In this document: positions 32,397-40,871 of the stretch, piece after piece
How positions within the stretch are numbered: position 1 is the stretch's first letter
Layout: every line of letters starts with the position of its first letter
Source: JAGXFP01 sp039714535
Lineage (GTDB): Bacteria > Desulfobacterota > Desulfobulbia > Desulfobulbales > JAGXFP01
NCBI GenBank assembly: GCA_039714535.1
Contig: JBDLJC010000028.1
Location: 1-42,537, forward strand
Length of the DNA stretch: 42,537 nt
Direction: 5' to 3'
Notes under the pieces: generated by a model
Told to the model about the DNA's origin: nothing
Databases searched by the model: none
Seen by the model: the letters and a program-made list of their open reading frames with translations, nothing else
Position numbers and translations under genes: made by a program

Positions 32397-34601
32397 ATGC
32401 AACAGTCTCTCTTTGCCACAGAAAATAAGGATCAAGCCGCCGCTGCGGAAGGTTTCAGGTGTGGCGATCTCAATGCTGCCCAGCTGGAAGCCGCCACCTG
32501 TATGGGCGTGCCGCTATTGGTCATAGCCGGGGCCGGGACCGGTAAGACCCGGACCCTGGTCTATCGGATGGCCTACCTCATTGAGCAGGGAGTGGCGGCC
32601 GAGAACATCCTCTTGCTGACCTTCACCCGGAAAGCGGCCCAGGAGATGACTGAGCGGGCTGCCGGTCTGATCAATGCTCCTGGTCAGAGGGTTACCGGCG
32701 GCACCTTCCACTCGATGGCCAATATTCTCTTGCGGAAATACGGTCATCATCTGGGCTATGCCCCCAACTTCACCATCCTTGATCGTTCCGACTCCGAGGG
32801 TATTATCAACCTGCTCAAATCTTCTCTTGAATTGGGCGGCTCCGGTAAACGCTTTCCGTCGAAGAGGGTGGTTTGCAATCTCTTGTCCAGGTCAGTCAAT
32901 AAATGCAGCAGTGTCGAGGCGGTTATTGAGGATCAATACAGCCATCTGCACGAGTATCACACCGAGCTGGAGCGAATCTTCGAGCATTACCGAAAGTTCA
33001 AGTTTGAGCACGGCCTGATGGATTATGACGATCTGCTGGTTAATCTGCGCCAGGTAATGACCGAGGTTCCCCAGGTTCGTGAGGAGATAACCGCTCGTTT
33101 TAAACATGTCCTGGTCGATGAGTATCAGGATACCAATCCAATTCAGGCCGATATTGTCAGACTGGTGGCCTCCGGTCATAACAATGTCATGGTTGTCGGT
33201 GATGATTCTCAGTCGATCTACAGTTTCCGGGGCGCTGATTTTCGCAATATCATGGATTTTCCCAAGGTTTTCCCCGAGACCAAGGTAGTGCGTCTCGAAG
33301 AGAACTACCGCAGCACCCAGGCCATTCTGGCCCTGACCAATGGTATCATCGATAAGGCCGAAGAAAAGTTTAGCAAAGAACTTTTCAGCAATATCGAAGG
33401 TGGCCCCAAGCCGTTGCTCCAGGGGAGCTGGGATGAATCGGCCCAGGCTCGCTGGGTTGCCGAGCGAATTGTCGAACTGCAGGACCGGGATGTGCCCCTT
33501 ACTGAAATTGCGGTGTTGTTTCGCTCCGGCTTTCATTCATACAAACTGGAGTTGGAGTTGACAAATCGGCAGGTGGTTTTTGAAAAACGGGGCGGCTTGA
33601 AACTGACCGAATCGGCCCATATCAAGGATCTTCTTGCCTACCTGCGGGTGACCAACAACCCGGAAGATCATCTATCCTGGAACCGGATTCTGCTGCTCCT
33701 GGAAAAGGTCGGCCCCAAGACGGCGCGTAATGTTTTGGAGCGAATCCGTTCGGCCGAAGATCCACTCTCGGCGGTTAGCGATTTTCCGGCCGGGAAAAGC
33801 TGGCAGGCAGGTCTCACGAAACTGGTTGAGATGTTGATCTCGCTCCGGGCTTCGGGCCTTACGCCGGTGGCTATGTTCGATCTGGCTATGGAATATTACC
33901 GGGAGATCTTTGAACGGGTCTACCACGATGATTATCCCACCCGCAGCCGTGATCTTGATCAGCTGCGGCAACTGGTTGCCGGTTACGTTGACTTGCAATC
34001 GTTGATGGATGATACCGCCCTTGATCCACCTGAGGCGACGGATGATTCCCTTGGTGGCCGCTTGGGCAAGCCTCCGGAACAGATGATCCTCTCGACCATC
34101 CATTCCGCCAAGGGGCTTGAATGGGACCATGTCTTTGTCATCAATCTGGCCACCGGGCGTTTCCCCACCTGTCAGCCCTTTATGACTAGTGAGTGGGAGG
34201 AGGAGCGGCGGATGTTCTATGTCGCTGCCACCAGGGCTCGTAAGATGCTTTATCTCTCTTATCCCCGGGAGGTAATGTCCTTTGATCGCCAGGCCAAGGC
34301 CGGCGGGATGTCGCCATTTCTGGCGGAGCTTTCTCCGGCCCTGTTTGATAGCGGCGATCGCTCTTCCGCCCTGATTCCGCGCAAGGACTCGTCTTTACCT
34401 GGCAGAGCAAGTGCCCCGGTTGTCACCAGGAGAGCGCCGGACAGCAGTCGTCTGACCGAAGGCACCATGGTTCGGCATCCGTTTTTCGGTGAGGGCAAGG
34501 TGGAGAGGATGGCCGGTAACCGTTCGGTTGAGGTGTTTTTCCCCAGGCATGGCCGTAAGACCCTGCACCTGGATTACGCGAAATTGGAGATTGTTGATTG
34601 A
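32397..34601 (+). CDS. UvrD/PcrA-family ATP-dependent DNA helicase
   Basis: An SF1A helicase that unwinds DNA in repair. From the ATG at 32397 it has 734 residues; an upstream TTG would add 30 weak residues. Motifs: Walker A AGAGTGKT (44-51), LVDEYQDTN, VVGDDSQSIYSFRGAD, LEENYRSTQ, STIHSAKGLEWDHVF and MFYVAATRARKMLYLSYP. The C-terminal end HPFFGEGKVERM to LDYAKLEIVD is the Tudor-like region of UvrD/PcrA. RecB-type nuclease domains are absent. Its stop overlaps the folC start. Confidence 0.92.
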   Translation: MQQSLFATENKDQAAAAEGFRCGDLNAAQLEAATCMGVPLLVIAGAGTGKTRTLVYRMAYLIEQGVAAENILLLTFTRKAAQEMTERAAGLINAPGQRVTGGTFHSMANILLRKYGHHLGYAPNFTILDRSDSEGIINLLKSSLELGGSGKRFPSKRVVCNLLSRSVNKCSSVEAVIEDQYSHLHEYHTELERIFEHYRKFKFEHGLMDYDDLLVNLRQVMTEVPQVREEITARFKHVLVDEYQDTNPIQADIVRLVASGHNNVMVVGDDSQSIYSFRGADFRNIMDFPKVFPETKVVRLEENYRSTQAILALTNGIIDKAEEKFSKELFSNIEGGPKPLLQGSWDESAQARWVAERIVELQDRDVPLTEIAVLFRSGFHSYKLELELTNRQVVFEKRGGLKLTESAHIKDLLAYLRVTNNPEDHLSWNRILLLLEKVGPKTARNVLERIRSAEDPLSAVSDFPAGKSWQAGLTKLVEMLISLRASGLTPVAMFDLAMEYYREIFERVYHDDYPTRSRDLDQLRQLVAGYVDLQSLMDDTALDPPEATDDSLGGRLGKPPEQMILSTIHSAKGLEWDHVFVINLATGRFPTCQPFMTSEWEEERRMFYVAATRARKMLYLSYPREVMSFDRQAKAGGMSPFLAELSPALFDSGDRSSALIPRKDSSLPGRASAPVVTRRAPDSSRLTEGTMVRHPFFGEGKVERMAGNRSVEVFFPRHGRKTLHLDYAKLEIVD

Positions 34602-35938
34602 TGGATTACCGTGAGGCCTGGTCGTATCTTGACGACCTGCAATTTTTTAAGATTAAGCTCGGTCTGGATTCGATGACGGCCTTTCTGGCAGGCGTTGGTC
34701 AACCCCAGGAAAGTTTGAAATTTATTCATGTGGCTGGCACCAACGGCAAGGGCTCCGTTTCAGCCAATCTGTTAACGATCCTGGCCAGGGCCGGTTATAA
34801 GGTTGGTCTCTATACCTCGCCGCATCTTTCCTCGGTGCGCGAAAGATTCCGGATCAACGATTCTTATATCTCCGAGGAAGAATTTGCCCGCCAGGCCACT
34901 TTGATCAGGGATTCTCTGGCTGGGCGTCAGATTACCTATTTTGAATTCACCACCGCCCTGGCGCTGTTGTGGTTTGCCGAACGGGAGGTAGATATCGTGA
35001 TTTTGGAGGTAGGACTGGGAGGCCGTCTTGATGCCACCAATGTCGTAACGCCTCTGCTCTCCATAATCACCAATGTCTCCATGGACCATGAGGCCCATCT
35101 CGGTAATACCTTGATCGAGGTGGCCTTCGAGAAGGCCGGTGTTATCAAGCCAGGTGTGCCGGTGGTTTCCGGAGTTACTGCAGATGAGAGTCTGCAGGTG
35201 GTAGAGACGGCCTGCCTTGATAAGGGTGCGCCTCTTTACCTGCTTGGCCGTGATTTTCAGCACCAATCAACCGCAGCTACTCATTGGTCATTTGTGGCTT
35301 CGCCTGGGGGGAGGACGATAACCGGGCTCCACAGTGGTCTGGCGGGGGGGTATCAGGTGGCTAATAGTGCTGTCGCGCTTGCCGCCCTGGATATTATCGG
35401 GGGGAAAGGCTTCCCGGTCGATGATGATACTATCAGGTCTGCACTGTCCGAGGTCCGTTGGCCCGGTCGCCTCGAAGCTTTCTGTCTCTCAGAACCTGAG
35501 TTGATTGAGATGGACTGTCCCGGTGACGGTGTGACCCAAAGTGATTTTCGGCGTTACCTGCTGGATGGCGCCCACAATCCGGCCGGGGTCGAGGCTTTGA
35601 TTGAGTACCTCCGGTCACGGGATGATTTTAATAATCTGCTTATGGTCTGGGCCAGTATGGGGGATAAGGATTATTCTCCCTCGCTGGCAGCGGTTGCGCC
35701 CCTGTGCAGCAGGCTGATTTTTACGAGGCCGGAAGAGGAGCGCTCGGCCCACCCGGATGTCCTGGTAGAGGCCTTACCCGCTGAATTTCGTGAAAGGGCG
35801 CACAGTATTGAGGGGGTTGCGGAGGCCTTGGCCAAGGCCCGGCAGATTGCCGCCAGCAATGATTTGATCTGTGTGGCTGGATCCTTGTATCTGATCGGAT
35901 TTGCTCGCACCATTCTGTTGGGAGAGATTGTCAGGTGA
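34601..35938 (+). CDS. folC: Folylpolyglutamate/dihydrofolate synthase
   Basis: FolC adds glutamate to folates. The 445 residues (ATG at 34601, using the A of the helicase stop codon) carry the nucleotide loop GTNGKGSV (residues 46-53), YTSPHLSSVRERF, and the central Mur-ligase motifs EVGLGGRLDATNV and LDGAHNPAG. Fits the Mur-ligase fold. A small HNH gene overlaps its end. Confidence 0.94.
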   Translation: MDYREAWSYLDDLQFFKIKLGLDSMTAFLAGVGQPQESLKFIHVAGTNGKGSVSANLLTILARAGYKVGLYTSPHLSSVRERFRINDSYISEEEFARQATLIRDSLAGRQITYFEFTTALALLWFAEREVDIVILEVGLGGRLDATNVVTPLLSIITNVSMDHEAHLGNTLIEVAFEKAGVIKPGVPVVSGVTADESLQVVETACLDKGAPLYLLGRDFQHQSTAATHWSFVASPGGRTITGLHSGLAGGYQVANSAVALAALDIIGGKGFPVDDDTIRSALSEVRWPGRLEAFCLSEPELIEMDCPGDGVTQSDFRRYLLDGAHNPAGVEALIEYLRSRDDFNNLLMVWASMGDKDYSPSLAAVAPLCSRLIFTRPEEERSAHPDVLVEALPAEFRERAHSIEGVAEALAKARQIAASNDLICVAGSLYLIGFARTILLGEIVR

Positions 35939-36243
35939 GTTGGGATGAAGAGATATTCTTTGCCGGGGTCGATGATGATGCGGTGCGGCGGGAGAAAGCC
36001 AAGGCCCGTGAGCTTCGCAAGAGTCGCTGGTGGCAGGGTAAAATCTCTGGGGGGCGCTGCTACTATTGTGGCATCCAAACCCAGCCGGCGAAACTGACCA
36101 TGGATCACGTGGTGCCCCTGACCAGGGGAGGGATTAGCAGCAAAAACAATCTGGTCGCCTGTTGTAAGGAATGTAATACCAAGAAGAAAACGATGTTGCC
36201 TCAGGAGTGGCAGGACTACATGGAAAAGCTGGCTGGGGCTTGA
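35935..36243 (+). CDS. HNH endonuclease-domain protein
   Basis: A 102-residue protein starting at a GTG that overlaps the folC stop (GTGA). A CYYC pair and CCKEC form a zinc site; the HNH core is LTMDHVVPLTRGGISSKNNLVACCKECN. It resembles the small stand-alone HNH proteins that are often annotated as hypothetical nucleases. Located directly after folC, with no phage genes nearby, so its role (repair, nuclease or something else) is unclear. Confidence 0.8.
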   Translation: MSWDEEIFFAGVDDDAVRREKAKARELRKSRWWQGKISGGRCYYCGIQTQPAKLTMDHVVPLTRGGISSKNNLVACCKECNTKKKTMLPQEWQDYMEKLAGA

Positions 36244-36269
36244 TTTACGGTAGCGTACTTTGCTTTCTA

Positions 36270-36680
36270 TTAGTTGTCTGTAGCCTGGCAATCAGGGCAG
36301 ATGCCGCTGTAGGAGATATGGTGGCTGCTTATCCGGTAGCCGCTGGCCAGCTCAGCTTCTGCTTCCAAACCGGGTTTTAACGTGATTGGGGCGTCATCCA
36401 CCCGACCGCATTTGGTGCAATTGATATGGTAGTGTGGTTCGGGGTTGCCGTCGAAGCGTTTATGGGGTTCACCAAAATCCAATTTTTGAATGGTATTGCA
36501 ACTGCTCAGCAACTCAAGATTACGGTAAACGGTGCCAAGGCTTACCTTGGGTAGTTTCTTTCTGACCATTTCGTATACATCGCTGGCTGTCGGGTGGAAG
36601 TAAACTTTACATAACTCCTCCAGGATGACCTTCCGCTGATTGGTCATGCGCAGAATCTTATTGTTCTCTTTTTCTTCCAT
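36270..36680 (-). CDS. Fur-family transcriptional regulator, PerR-like
   Basis: Metal- or peroxide-responsive repressor. From the ATG at 36680 it has 136 residues; a 157-residue frame exists but is less likely. DNA-binding winged helix TNQRKVILEELCKVYFHPTASDVY and KKLPKVSLGTVYRNLELL; then the metal region GEPHKRFDGNPEPHYHINC; two CxxC pairs (CTKC, CPDC) form a structural zinc site. The RFDGNPEPHYH wording resembles PerR more than Fur. It lies in reverse orientation next to pfkA, with a shared AT-rich upstream region at 36740-36815. Confidence 0.85.
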   Translation of the reverse strand: MEEKENNKILRMTNQRKVILEELCKVYFHPTASDVYEMVRKKLPKVSLGTVYRNLELLSSCNTIQKLDFGEPHKRFDGNPEPHYHINCTKCGRVDDAPITLKPGLEAEAELASGYRISSHHISYSGICPDCQATDN

Positions 36681-36817
36681 TCCGGTACTCACTTTGTTGG
36701 TGCGGCGTTCAGCTGTGTATGTTTGTTTGGATCTTACTCGCAATCATTTTTTTATACACATAAAATCGAATATATAGTTGTTTTTTAAGAAAATCCATCA
36801 AAAAACCACAATCATTA

Positions 36818-37918
36818 CTAATAGTCATCGCCCAGACAGATCCCGATCTCCCTGGCAGTCATGATTTTATCGCTGTGGAGTGGCACCTTTTTTCTTTCCT
36901 TGATGGCTTCGGCCAGGGGGACTGCCTCCATCTCGCCGTTAACCAGGGCCACCATCTGATCGAATTGATTGTTTTCCGCCATGCGGACGGCCGCCGCGCC
37001 AAAGCGCAGGGCCAGAAGACGGTCGAAGGTGGTGGGGGAACCGCCGCGCTGGAGATGGCCGAGGACCATGGCTCTGGTATCCTTGCCGGCGCAGGTCCTG
37101 ATCTTTGAAGCTACCCATTCGCCAATGCCGCCAAGCAGTACTTCCTGCCGACCTACCTCGCACTGGTCCTGACTTTTGTGAATCCTACCCGACTCCTTGG
37201 CACAGGCGCCTTCCGCTACGACAATAATGGCATAATGTTTGCCGTGCAGTTCGTTTTCAGAGATCTTGCGGCAGATGCTTTCAACATTAAAGGGGATTTC
37301 GGGGATCAGAACGATGTCGGCGCCGCCCGAAATTCCTGAACTGAGGGCAATCCACCCGGAATCCCGGCCCATAACCTCCACGACCATGACCCGATCATGG
37401 GATTTCGCGGTTGAGTGGAGCTTGTCAATGGCCTCGGTGGCGGTAGATACGGCGGTGTCAAAGCCGAAGGTCATCTGGGTTGCCTCAAGGTCGTTGTCGA
37501 TGGTTTTGGGTACCCCGATCACCGGCATGTCCTTCTCCGTGGCAAACTGGTGCGCTATTTCAAGACTGCCGTCGCCGCCGACGGCAATATGACAAGAGAA
37601 ACCCATCCGGGTAAAATTGTTCATGATCCGATCGGAAACATCACGGAGTTGTATTTCCCCGGCTAGGTTCTCGATCGGCATGGCAAAGGGGTTGCCTTTG
37701 TTGGTTGAGCCAAGGATGGTGCCGCCGGTTGGGGTGATGTCTTCCACCTTGTCACTGGTCAGCCTGATCAATTCATCTGGGTCAAGCAACCCCTTGTAAC
37801 CGCTGCGACTGCCATACACCTCCCACTCCCTGGCCAACGATGACTTTACCACGGAATATATTACAGCGTTGAGCCCCGGGGCGTCGCCGCCGCCGGTTGA
37901 GATTACGATTCTTTTCAT
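36818..37918 (-). CDS. pfkA: 6-phosphofructokinase
   Basis: A 366-residue phosphofructokinase (longer than the 320 of E. coli). The opening STGGGDAPGLNAVI is typical. The phosphoryl-donor region reads GGDGS (Gly117) as in ATP-dependent enzymes, but the catalytic motif is PKTIDND with a lysine (Lys138) that is the PPi-enzyme-type residue in place of the Gly found in E. coli PfkA. Such mixed enzymes are known in Desulfobacterota and other lineages; donor preference is therefore uncertain. The catalytic Asp is Asp141. An AGAGGG ribosome-binding site precedes the ATG on the minus strand. Confidence 0.92.
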   Translation of the reverse strand: MKRIVISTGGGDAPGLNAVIYSVVKSSLAREWEVYGSRSGYKGLLDPDELIRLTSDKVEDITPTGGTILGSTNKGNPFAMPIENLAGEIQLRDVSDRIMNNFTRMGFSCHIAVGGDGSLEIAHQFATEKDMPVIGVPKTIDNDLEATQMTFGFDTAVSTATEAIDKLHSTAKSHDRVMVVEVMGRDSGWIALSSGISGGADIVLIPEIPFNVESICRKISENELHGKHYAIIVVAEGACAKESGRIHKSQDQCEVGRQEVLLGGIGEWVASKIRTCAGKDTRAMVLGHLQRGGSPTTFDRLLALRFGAAAVRMAENNQFDQMVALVNGEMEAVPLAEAIKERKKVPLHSDKIMTAREIGICLGDDY

Positions 37919-38221
37919 GCCTGGCCCTCTGAGAACACATTAGGAAATAGAATTTATCGTCATTAAATAACTTATCAGAAAATAGCCGGGAGTATTAGAA
38001 AAAAAGAAATTCCAGGGTGGTAAAATATTTAACTATTTTCTTGTGCTCCATCATTGACAGCTTTAAATAGGGTTCTTAGTGTGGTATTGTAACATACCGT
38101 ATTTTACGATGTTGGCTGATCGCGGTTGTCTGTTCGCTATAGTTTTAACGGGCATGTTGATCTTGTTTGCTTAGTCTTTAAACGTTTTATAATTTATTAA
38201 TATTTTACGGAGGAATCGGAA
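37919..38221 (+). other. Divergent intergenic region between pfkA and the HesB-like gene
   Basis: 303 bases. Contains a TTGACA-17-TAGTGT promoter-like pair (38054-38082), a GGTAT-N6-ATACC palindrome at 38083-38098, and a TATAAT at 38188-38193 close to the start codon. The left part should contain the pfkA promoter on the minus strand but no clear box was identified. Confidence 0.45.
38054..38098 (+). promoter_or_regulatory. Possible promoter and palindromic operator for the HesB-like gene
   Basis: TTGACA 38054-38059 and TAGTGT 38077-38082 (17-base spacer) followed by a palindrome GGTAT (38083-38087) and ATACC (38094-38098) near the expected start of transcription. The leader would be about 130 bases. 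Confidence 0.4.
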
Positions 38222-38560
38222 ATGCTGGAAGTTACTGAACTGGCGATTACTAATCTGAAGTCCTACATGGAGCAGAATAACGTTGATTCTGCTCTGCGTG
38301 TGGCTCTTATGCAGGGTGGCTGAAGCGGCCCCTCTTTGGGATTGGCTCTGGATGAGCCAAAAGACAACGACACAAAGGTAGAGGAAGGTGGGATAACCTT
38401 TCTGGTTGATAATGAGCTCATGACATCTTGTGGTGAGATAAAGGTTGATTTTATGGAGAGCGGCATGCGCTCCGGCTTCTCCATTACATCCAAAATTCCG
38501 GTTGCCGGCAGCGGCGGCGGTTGCAGTAGCGGGAGCTGCGGCTCCGGTGGTTGTGGTTGA
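38222..38560 (+). CDS. HesB/IscA-like selenoprotein (in-frame TGA read as Sec)
   Basis: From the ATG at 38222 (GGAGGAA ribosome-binding site) the frame runs 112 residues to the stop at 38558-38560, with one in-frame TGA at 38321-38323 (residue 34). Before it: LRVALMQGG; after it: SGPSLGLALDEP. This is the first conserved cysteine site of A-type Fe-S carriers (IscA/HesB), so the TGA probably encodes selenocysteine. A 7-bp hairpin with loop TGGAT lies 18 bases after the TGA (SECIS-like). The C-terminal tail has three cysteines (101, 106, 111) instead of the usual CxC. HesB-like selenoproteins are known in Deltaproteobacteria. Confidence 0.85.
38342..38360 (+). promoter_or_regulatory. Bacterial SECIS-like stem-loop in the HesB-like gene
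   Basis: TTGGCTC (38342-38348) pairs perfectly with GAGCCAA (38354-38360), enclosing the loop TGGAT (38349-38353). It begins 18 bases after the in-frame TGA, within the distance range described for bacterial SECIS elements (loop roughly 16-37 bases downstream), and its loop contains guanines as expected for SelB recognition. Confidence 0.75.
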
Positions 38561-38590
38561 TCTGAGAGCAATCAGTGTTATAGAATCACT

Positions 38591-38629
38591 AAAGCCCTCT
38601 GACTGTTGAAAGTCAGGGGGCTTTTTTTT
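38591..38629 (+). terminator. Rho-independent terminator after the HesB-like gene
   Basis: AAAGCCCTCTGACT pairs with AGTCAGGGGGCTTT around a GTTGAA-containing loop and is followed by a run of T. Strong hairpin 30 bases after the stop codon. Confidence 0.85.
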
Positions 38630-38672
38630 GGGTGTGGTGTGGCTCAGCACAGTTTTTTAGGAGAACATATAG

Positions 38673-39287
38673 ATGGCAGATAAAGAGGGGAGTGGGCTGT
38701 TGAGCGAAGAGCAGGGCCAGGCTCTGGTTCGGCTTGCCCGGAAAACCATTATGGAAAAATTGAAGCTTCCCCTTATGCCACCGGCCGAAGCTCCATTGGC
38801 GGATTATTGGCAGGCCCCGGTTTTTCAGGAGAAGCGGGGTGTTTTTGTCACCTTGCATCGGGCCGGCCTGTTGCGGGGCTGCATCGGCAGTCTGACCGGG
38901 GCGCCGCCCATTATCGAAGGGGTGAGGGACAATGCCATAAATGCCGCATTCAATGACTGCCGTTTTAGTCTTGTTACGGCTGAAGAATTTGCTGAGATTG
39001 ATGTAGAAGTCAGTATCCTCTCCAAGCCCCAGCCGTTGTCATACGATGGCGCTGACGATCTGCTGGCCGGATTACGTCCCGGCATTGATGGGGTCATCAT
39101 CAAAAAAGGCAGGGTCTCGGCCACCTTTTTACCCCAGGTCTGGAAACAGTTGCCTGAAACCGAAGGCTTTCTGGCCCATCTGTGCCAGAAAGCCGGGTTG
39201 CCGGCCGATGAATGGCGGCGGGGAGAGTTGGAGGTGATTACCTATCAGGTCCAGTGTTTTGCCGAGGAGGGGCGGGTGTCAGCCTGA
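38673..39287 (+). CDS. AMMECR1-domain protein (AmmeMemoRadiSam system protein A type)
   Basis: A 204-residue protein with the AMMECR1 fold: GVFVTLHRAGLLRGCIGSLTG, then FSLVTAEEFAEIDVEVSILS and GIDGVIIKKGRVSATFLPQVW. Bacterial members often belong to a three-gene set with a MEMO-like and a radical SAM protein; those partners are not in this window. The ribosome-binding site AGGAGA precedes the ATG. The start lies 44 bases after the terminator of the HesB-like gene, so it should have its own promoter (not identified). Confidence 0.85.
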   Translation: MADKEGSGLLSEEQGQALVRLARKTIMEKLKLPLMPPAEAPLADYWQAPVFQEKRGVFVTLHRAGLLRGCIGSLTGAPPIIEGVRDNAINAAFNDCRFSLVTAEEFAEIDVEVSILSKPQPLSYDGADDLLAGLRPGIDGVIIKKGRVSATFLPQVWKQLPETEGFLAHLCQKAGLPADEWRRGELEVITYQVQCFAEEGRVSA

Positions 39288-39596
39288 AGTTGTTAAGCGA
39301 GCCTGCGGGATGAGGTGCTGCTTCTAAATAACTGTTAAGGCTTTATGGTTGTGGCATGATAATAGATGAACGTTCAATGTTCGACGTTCATCTTTTTATG
39401 TTATTTTTAAAATAAATGCCGGCCCCTGGTTGCTATGCTGAATGGCTGTAAAAATAGTTTTATTTCATCAGGTTAGCATAGTCAGGAGAGTTGGGTTGTC
39501 AGGTAAATAAGTGTGAATTATGTGATCTGGTCGTCATTGTCGAGTGGTCCTGGATTTAATGGCTCACCAGATCTTTTCATATGGTAATATTCTAAA
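39288..39596. other. Intergenic region with one terminator hairpin
   Basis: 309 bases with no gene. It holds a terminator at 39365-39397; nothing else was recognised. Confidence 0.5.
39365..39397 (+). terminator. Rho-independent terminator after the AMMECR1-domain gene
   Basis: GATGAACGT (39365-39373) pairs with ACGTTCATC (39384-39392) around a ten-base loop and runs into TTTTT. Confidence 0.75.
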
Positions 39597-40490
39597 ATGG
39601 TTTTGAAAGAGGAAATAACTGCTGGCGACGCTTCCCTGATCAGGATTGCATCGGTGGTCTCGGTGATTGTCGCGCTGCTCCTGATCGGGGTAAAGTCCTG
39701 GGTCTGGATCCTTACCGGCTCGCTCAGTGTATTGGCCTCAATGGTCGATTCCCTGCTGGATGGGGCCGCTTCGCTGATTAATATGCTGGCGATCCGTTAT
39801 TCCCAGAAATCGGCCGACCGAGAGCATCCGTTCGGCCACGGTAAGGCTGAATACCTGGCTGGCCTCGGCCAGGCCCTGTTCATTGCCGGTTCCGCCCTGT
39901 TCATTATTGTCCAGGCCCTGCGCCGTTTTGCTGATCCCCAGCCGCTTGAATCCACCGGTTTCAGTGTCTGGGTTATGCTCTTCGCGGTATTTGTTACCGG
40001 TGGTCTGGTGATTTTTCAGCGGAAGGTGGTGGCCCGGACCGGCAGTATGGCCATCAAGGCCGATTCTCTGCATTATGCCTCCGATCTGTTCACCAACCTG
40101 GGTACGGTGCTGGCCCTGGTTCTGGCCTGGCTGGGATGGTCCGGACTCGACCCGTTTATTGCCATTCTGATCGCTCTGGTGGTTCTTTTCAATGCCTGGC
40201 AGATCGGTTACGACTCCGTGCAATTCCTCCTTGACTGCCATTTATCTCCAGAGGTCGAAGAACAGATATCCCGCATTGCTCTGGCTCATCATGGGGTTGA
40301 AGGGGTCCATGATATCCGCACCCGTTGTTCCGGTCAGAGCCAGATAATCCAGCTTCATCTTGAGATGAAAGGAAGTATGCCCTTGGCTGAAGCGCACAAG
40401 GTGGCCAAGGAAGTCGAGGCTGACATCCACAATTTCATCCCGGCGGCCGATGTCATTATTCATCAGGACCCTGTTGCGGAGGTTGAGTAG
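39597..40490 (+). CDS. Cation diffusion facilitator, FieF-like
   Basis: A 297-residue metal/proton antiporter for divalent cations such as Fe2+ or Zn2+, with six membrane spans and a cytoplasmic C-terminal domain. The metal-binding pairs of FieF are present: Asp51 and Asp55 in MVDSLLDGAAS, and His159 and Asp163 in KADSLHYASD, next to EHPFGHGKAEY. FieF-like rather than ZitB-like on these residues. There is no strong ribosome-binding site at the ATG. A small membrane peptide follows directly. Confidence 0.9.
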   Translation: MVLKEEITAGDASLIRIASVVSVIVALLLIGVKSWVWILTGSLSVLASMVDSLLDGAASLINMLAIRYSQKSADREHPFGHGKAEYLAGLGQALFIAGSALFIIVQALRRFADPQPLESTGFSVWVMLFAVFVTGGLVIFQRKVVARTGSMAIKADSLHYASDLFTNLGTVLALVLAWLGWSGLDPFIAILIALVVLFNAWQIGYDSVQFLLDCHLSPEVEEQISRIALAHHGVEGVHDIRTRCSGQSQIIQLHLEMKGSMPLAEAHKVAKEVEADIHNFIPAADVIIHQDPVAEVE

Positions 40491-40655
40491 GTGCGAACCG
40501 ATCCCGATAAAAGTACTCTTCTTGGTGGAGCAGCCATGCTTATCGGCGCGGCCGGTTGCGCGATGGTTTGTTTTCGAGTTGCCCGGCTTATGGTCGTTGC
40601 CCAGGCGCTTGCTCGTCGGAAACGCGCTAAGGATGAAACCAGGCCGGCAACTTGA
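40491..40655 (+). CDS. 54-residue single-span membrane peptide after the cation efflux gene
   Basis: GTG start at 40491, one base after the transporter's stop codon, with a perfect GGAGG at 40478-40482 (eight-base spacing), and stop TGA at 40653-40655. The product has a hydrophobic middle (about residues 10-40, LLGGAAMLIGAAGCAMVCF then ARLMVVAQAL) and a basic C-terminus ARRKRAKDE. The strong ribosome-binding site makes it a convincing gene despite its size. Likely an accessory subunit or regulator of the transporter, which is inference. Confidence 0.6.
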   Translation: MRTDPDKSTLLGGAAMLIGAAGCAMVCFRVARLMVVAQALARRKRAKDETRPAT

Positions 40656-40871
40656 AGTCGGTGGTTGTCTGGTCGAGGAGTGAAAATCCTGCATACCGGT
40701 ATTGGCCGGTTACTCTGGGCGTGAATACAGTGATAAAGTAGAATAGAGAGTTGCCCTGAAACAGCTCTGAAAATCAAAGAAAATTTCGGTGCTTATTCTT
40801 AATAAATCGGCGGTTGCTTTTTGAGTGGCGGAATGATATAAATCTTTGCGATCAAACAATGCAAATATATT

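Noticed and set aside
38323..38336. HesB-like gene starting at TTG 38336 as a shorter normal protein
   Set aside because: The upstream segment matches the family N-terminus, has a strong ribosome-binding site at the ATG, and the TGA falls at the conserved cysteine position.
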